Source: Paramoeba atlantica
Taxonomy: Eukaryota; Discosea
Direction: 5' to 3'
Assembly: GCA_977017575.1 (NCBI GenBank)
Contig: CDRNVI010000148.1
Span: forward strand, 186,001-250,000
Length of the DNA: 64,000 nt
Part shown: one piece after another, positions 60,001 to 64,000 of the stretch
How the letters are laid out: every line of letters starts with the position of its first letter
How positions within the stretch are numbered: position 1 is the stretch's first letter
Notes under the pieces: generated by a model
The model's input: the letters and a program-made list of their open reading frames with translations, nothing else
Database searches by the model: none
What the model was told of the DNA's origin: nothing
Made by a program: the position numbers and the translations under genes

Positions 60001-60961
60001 AGTATTTTCTTTTCTTTCCCTTCTCAAAAAAAATATTTTCAGAATTAAATCTATTTTTTAAAATAGTGGTCTATGTTCATCAAATTCTTCCATTTTCGGA
60101 AAGGAATACCGAAAAATTTTATATTTTTGCCACAACAAATCGCAATTATGAATCTGTGATTGTATTTAATATTGATATTCATTCAAATGTCCCCAGGTTT
60201 TCTTTTCTTTCTACTCTCCCCCTTTTTCTCTTTCTCTCCTCTCTTTTTGAAGATTATTATGATGCATTCTGGTAACACCGGATTAAAAAACTGATCTTTC
60301 TTCTCCCTCTTCTCTCTCTCTCTTCTTCTTCTCTCTTTCAAATAGATGTATGGGGTTAGACTCAATCGGAACAGCAAATTCTGACTATGCATTTTCGACT
60401 GTTTCTTCGACAAAAGAACAAAATGGTTGTTTTTTGGGGAGGAAAAGTTCTGTTATTCTTCGAAAACGACATCATGGTTTTCTCTTTTTTCTCTTTTCTC
60501 TTGTTTCCTTTTCTTGTTTTCTCTCCTTTATCTTTTTGTTTTATAACTCTCTTCTCTCTTTATTTCACAAGAATGCTTCGATACAAGAACAGACAAAGTG
60601 GAAGTTGAATTTGAAGGTTCATGTCGTTGTACAAGTGAAGATTATGAGTGTGCTCCTGGTTATACTCGTTCATTTAATGCGCCATACATGGTAATTTATT
60701 TTATCTCTCTCTCTTTTTTTTGTTTGTTGGGGAAGTAAAATGAATTGAGATTGAGAAAAAAATTGAGTTATTTAAGATTTGTTTTTTTTTTTGGTTTGAG
60801 GTGTTGTTCAAGAAAAAACCTTTTTTCTTCTTTCTTTGACTCGACTTTTCTTTTTCTTTTGGTTTCTTGTTTTTCAGGACAACGATTGTTATCTTATCGG
60901 AGGTGGTGCAAGAGAGCAACACGAAAATCAAAGGATATTAGGGGGTGACTATTGTACATAA
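57052..60961 (+). CDS. Vps10-domain (sortilin-like) protein without membrane anchor
   Basis: Seventeen coding exons give 753 residues: 57052-57147, 57214-57327, 57373-57436, 57525-57599, 57672-57716, 57802-58508, 58595-58664, 58728-58818, 59043-59236, 59321-59396, 59509-59626, 59772-59862, 59945-60001, 60067-60196, 60346-60476, 60572-60690, 60878-60961. The signal peptide is MVWLPALFLLLFFGVSF. Vps10 motifs include FPDYAIGGGYSKEC, CHYDIYLTKDFGETW, TLYVSSDNGKSF, NCSLHLDI, YSAPGLIISTGNMG, and the 10CC end with CTSEDYECAPGY. These domains sort hydrolases to lysosomes or vacuoles. The protein stops about 20 residues after 10CC with no TM helix or cytosolic tail, so it would be lumenal or secreted. 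The intron before exon 9 carries tRNA-Gly. Confidence 0.88.
58877..58947 (+). tRNA. tRNA-Gly, anticodon TCC
   Basis: The 71-nt cloverleaf has acceptor GCGCTGC/GTGGCGC, A box TAGTCTAGTGG, anticodon stem TCCGC/GCGGA around loop CTTCCAA, T arm CCGGG-TTCGATT-CCCGG and discriminator A. The anticodon is TCC (Gly, codon GGA). A T run follows. It lies in the sense orientation in intron 58819-59042 of the Vps10 gene. It is identical to the copy at 62625. Confidence 0.96.
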
Positions 60962-61089
60962 AATTTCTCCTCTCCTTCTATCGAATATTTAAAAAATAAA
61001 TAAACAATGTAATTTCCCTGCAACTTTTGTGAAGTCAGATATCATCAATTTTTCTTGAATTAGGGGGAAAAAAAGAACTCTTTCAACTC

Positions 61090-62520
61090 CTAAAACGAAG
61101 ATGTCACTGCTGAAAACAAGGACCCCCAGTTCCTATTAGTCATGTGCAGAGATGGGACGAGCTTCTTGCACAATTCCTGACCATCTGATGTGTTGACCCG
61201 CTTTAAATTCTTGTGCAGGCCGTCGACTCGGACCCACTTTTGTTTCTGACAGACTTCTTTGAGGATTTTGCGCATCTTTACCGCTTGGCTCTTATTCGGG
61301 TTGTTGAGGAGAGTTGATAAAGCTGGAATGCGCTGCTCCATTCTCATTAAAGCAGTCAAGGCATATTCAACCAGACAATCAGCACACAAAAGCCGTTGAG
61401 CCACACTTCGAGCATTTTCCACTAAATATTTACGTTCTTCTGGATTGTTCAAGATCTGAAACACAACTAATTGTGCTGTCTTTCTGTCAATCACTCTGTG
61501 TGTATGTTTGTCCGTGAGAGCAGGGGAGTACCACTGTTCCGCCCCATCTTTTCCAATCATTGGTCCAGTCCATATCAAAACAACGCCACCCATCAACCAC
61601 AAATGATTAAGGTTACGAGAGTAACTTCCTCGTGTACTCCCAGGGAGGTCGAGAACCATTGAGAAGTCTGAGAAATTTTTGTGTGGAACAGATTTCCCAT
61701 GAATCGGGGTGCAGTCAGACAACGCCTCGATTTCAGAGTGAGTATAGTTGTAAATGTTCGAGCAAAGTGTGCGGTCCCACTTCTGGGGACAATCTGTGAC
61801 TTTCACATCAAACAATTTTGGGTGGGTAACAGACATGGTCGCAGCTGACAACCTTGCGAACCTTCCTGAGAGATATTCACATCTTGTCATATTGGACAAC
61901 CAATTCAACTTCCCTCGCCAAAAAACTCGATGGGTTCTTGCCTTCCAATCCTTCTGCTCCGCAATCTTCAACAAATTTGACATTTCAACTTTCCAGGAAG
62001 ACAAGTCACTGAAATAGGGGTTGGGGAACAGAATCCCGCGTGGGTGAGGATACTTTTTGGCAATCACAAAAGTCGGAATGGGAGGATACTCTGGAGAAAG
62101 TTCGCCGACAGAACCTGAGGAAAATGAATACCCAATTTTCTTCTTTTTCAATTGTTCGAGATACTCAGCCACCGGGCGGCTCAACTGCCAGTTTCGACCA
62201 GACAAGATCGACCACATGAACCTCAAATGCAGACGATTCTTCATTTCATTCAGGAAACTCTCTTGAGCGTACAACTTCCCATTCACAATCCAAATTCCCC
62301 CCGAGACATTGAGGTGGTTGATCAACAAACTCGGAGCTGGATCTTCTGCTTTGTTGATTCTTTCAGCGTCGAACTCGATCGATTGGTCCAGGACCTGGTA
62401 CACCCTCGCCATGGCACCTTTCCAATCATATTTCGATTGACCCTTGACCAACCGCGAGAATGAAAAACACAAGAGGAGGAGAAAAAGGAGTTTCGTACCA
62501 CTCCAAGAAGAGCTGGACAT
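61090..62520 (-). CDS. GT90/CAP10-family (POGLUT-like) glycosyltransferase
   Basis: An intronless ORF of 476 residues starts at the ATG at 62520 (MSSSSWSGTKLLFLLLL). The frame stays open upstream, but only by non-ATG starts. The hydrophobic N-terminus is a signal peptide or anchor. The CAP10 core shows VFWRGKLNWLSNMTRCEYL, then FDVKVTD, SMVLDLPGSTRGSYSRNLNHLWLMGGVVL and YLVENARSVAQRLL. This family transfers glucose or xylose to EGF-like or Notch-type Ser residues (POGLUT, KDELC) or acts in capsule or wall xylosylation (Cap10). It contains several N-glycosylation sites, so it likely works in the ER or Golgi. No KDEL-type end is present (C-terminus AVTSSF). Confidence 0.85.
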   Translation of the reverse strand: MSSSSWSGTKLLFLLLLCFSFSRLVKGQSKYDWKGAMARVYQVLDQSIEFDAERINKAEDPAPSLLINHLNVSGGIWIVNGKLYAQESFLNEMKNRLHLRFMWSILSGRNWQLSRPVAEYLEQLKKKKIGYSFSSGSVGELSPEYPPIPTFVIAKKYPHPRGILFPNPYFSDLSSWKVEMSNLLKIAEQKDWKARTHRVFWRGKLNWLSNMTRCEYLSGRFARLSAATMSVTHPKLFDVKVTDCPQKWDRTLCSNIYNYTHSEIEALSDCTPIHGKSVPHKNFSDFSMVLDLPGSTRGSYSRNLNHLWLMGGVVLIWTGPMIGKDGAEQWYSPALTDKHTHRVIDRKTAQLVVFQILNNPEERKYLVENARSVAQRLLCADCLVEYALTALMRMEQRIPALSTLLNNPNKSQAVKMRKILKEVCQKQKWVRVDGLHKNLKRVNTSDGQELCKKLVPSLHMTNRNWGSLFSAVTSSF

Positions 62521-62624
62521 CCAAGAGAAAGGAAGAAACAGAAACTGTTGCAACAAGAAACAACGAAAGTGTTTCGTGAACTCCTCATTCAAGAAGTCTT
62601 ATTTTTCCTTTTCTTTCAGAAGAT

Positions 62625-62695
62625 GCGCTGCTAGTCTAGTGGCAGGATGTCCGCCTTCCAAGCGGACGGGCCGGGTTCGATTCCCGGGTGGCGCA
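62625..62695 (+). tRNA. tRNA-Gly, anticodon TCC, second copy
   Basis: It is identical in sequence and fold to the tRNA-Gly at 58877. About 38 bp before it (AAGAAGTCTTATTTTTCC...) and the T/CTTTT-rich stretch after it are also nearly the same. It lies between the divergent GT90 and SPRY-like genes, 134 bp before the ATG of the latter, so it may sit in that gene's 5' leader. Confidence 0.96.
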
Positions 62696-62828
62696 TATTT
62701 TTTTCCTTTTTTTTTTTTTCCTTTTTTCTCTTTTGTCTTTTCTTTTTCTTTTTGGAATTGGTTTCCTTTTGTTCTTTCTCTTTTCCCTCTCTCCTTTTCT
62801 CTCTCTTCTCTCTCTCTTTCTCTTCCTC

Positions 62829-63866
62829 ATGGCAAATGGTGATTCCACATGGTCCTCTGTGGACCATTCAGACCCTCTCGTCACTTCAGAATTCGATGTT
62901 TTCCTTTTCTCTTCTCGTTTCTCATCTCCTTTCTCTCATCTCCTTCTCTCTCATCTCCTCCCTTTCTCACTCCACAAAAAAGGTAGAACTTTCTCATAAA
63001 AAAATCAAATATTCAATTAATCGAGAAAGTGGAGAACTGAAAGCTTTTTTTGAGAGCCCAGGCTTTGCTCCAACAAATCTTTTCTTCCCTCAAATTTACT
63101 CATTTGATGATGTTTCTCTTTTTCTTTGTCTTTGTCTTTTTCTATTTTCCTCTCTTTGATCCTTTTCCCTTTCTTTTTTATTTCGCAATAATGAAAAGGA
63201 AAAAAAATAGACACACCAAAAGACTTTTTCTTTCAAACTTGGAATCAATCCATGTGTTGTAATTGGTCCCTTTCTTTTTCTTCCACTTGCTCTTTTTCCC
63301 TTTTCCCTTTCACAATCTTCTCTCTCTCCCACAGGAGCGGTAGGTCGAGAAAGAGAAACAGAAGAAAATTGTCTTTTCGAAGGAGAAATAGCAATTAAAT
63401 CAACAACAATTGGTGGTGCTCCTGATCAACTGGCGAAATATCCTGCTGTTTGGGAACAGATGAGTTCTTTTGAATTGGTTCTTGATTTGGCGAAAAAGTT
63501 TTTCTTTTTCTTTTTCTTTTATGATTTTGATTTCGGTTTTGATTTTGATTTTAATTTTGATTTTTTTTTTGCAGAACTCTTGATTTTACAGTTGATGGAA
63601 AATTAATTGACACAATTTCTTATGCTCACAAAAGTTTGTCATTTTCTTTTTAAATTAGATTAATACTCTCCTCAAAAATTGATTCAGGTTCCGAATGGGA
63701 GAGAGGATTTCGGATTGGCATTTGTGGTTATGTGAGAACAACACTCTTGATGGTTTTTTATTCCCTTCCTTTTCTTGAAAATATTCACAATTTCTAAAAT
63801 TGATATTATCTTTTTTCCAAGTCTACGTTAGGTGGAACTAATATAAAACCTGCAAAAAGAGCATGA
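62829..63866 (+). CDS. SPRY/B30.2-like domain protein
   Basis: Seven coding exons (62829-62897, 62983-63111, 63211-63265, 63335-63497, 63575-63633, 63688-63731, 63822-63866) give 187 residues from MANGDSTWSS. The core reads FSFKLGINPCVVIGAVG, ELVLDLAKKTLDFTVDGK, and GFRIGICGY, which resembles the end strands of SPRY domains (LDL, then LxFxxNG, then VCxY). The third exon (55 nt) was found because frame required it. The protein is a single domain with a short basic tail ending KPAKRA. Such proteins usually bind peptides in ubiquitin or signalling complexes. The weaker N-terminal half makes the family call tentative. Confidence 0.6.
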
Positions 63867-64000
63867 AACAAAACAAGAAAAAAAAACCAAACATGAAATC
63901 CAAAAAGAAAATTGTTCCCTCCCAGAATTTTCTTTATTTAGTTTAAAATTGTATTATTACTATATATGGTAAAAATATTAATTTTGGGTTTTTTGAAGTT

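Noticed and set aside
62521-62592. N-terminal extension of the GT90 protein
   Set aside because: The frame is open but has no ATG upstream of 62520, and the region overlaps the duplicated tRNA-Gly flank.

Overview
The window is nuclear DNA of a eukaryote, most likely a free-living unicellular one. It is AT-rich and gene-dense: about 29 protein genes in 64 kb, in both orientations, often sharing short divergent promoters. Most genes are cut by many short (about 50-90 nt) T-rich GT-AG introns. I placed exons by hand and accepted a boundary only when GT/AG, codon phase and family similarity agreed. The gene set (Arp2/3 subunit, 14-3-3, ATG2, CHMP7, MST-type kinase, secreted and lysosomal-type peptidases, Vps10 protein) suits a phagotrophic protist such as an amoebozoan or a unicellular relative of animals. 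I cannot fix the clade from sequence alone.

Layout. 0-13.7 kb: housekeeping genes (mitochondrial uL24, claudin-like four-TM protein, eL22, CHMP7, LSm5, CWC22, pyroglutamyl peptidase I) with three unrecognised genes. 13.8-25 kb: three copies of one M28 aminopeptidase gene, two in tandem and one inverted, surrounding a phytanoyl-CoA-dioxygenase-like gene and a small secreted Cys-rich protein. 25-33.4 kb: a 2,515-residue ATG2. 33.7-44.2 kb: MST/Hippo-type kinase, a tandem pair of Mpv17/PMP22 genes, ZC3HC1/NIPA, sedolisin (S53), a RING protein and 14-3-3. 44.6-53.4 kb: an AGC kinase, a Ser/Pro/Gln-rich gene and a PRDM-like PR/SET plus C2H2 gene, with much low-complexity sequence. 53.8-64 kb: ARPC3, a trefoil/polyproline secreted protein, a Vps10 protein without a membrane anchor, a GT90/CAP10 glycosyltransferase and a SPRY-like protein.

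Four tRNA genes occur. Three lie in sense orientation inside introns of protein genes (CWC22, AGC kinase, Vps10). The two tRNA-Pro genes are identical except for wobble base 34, and the two tRNA-Gly genes share flanking sequence, so short tRNA cassettes seem to have been copied around this genome. I saw no CRISPR array, transposon, retroelement or virus-derived element.

Functionally the window is a mix: translation and splicing (uL24m, eL22, LSm5, CWC22, tRNAs), membrane remodelling and autophagy (CHMP7, ATG2, Vps10), protein digestion (peptidase C15, M28 x3, S53) and signalling (MST, AGC kinase, 14-3-3). No gene cluster with one shared pathway is evident beyond the duplicated families.
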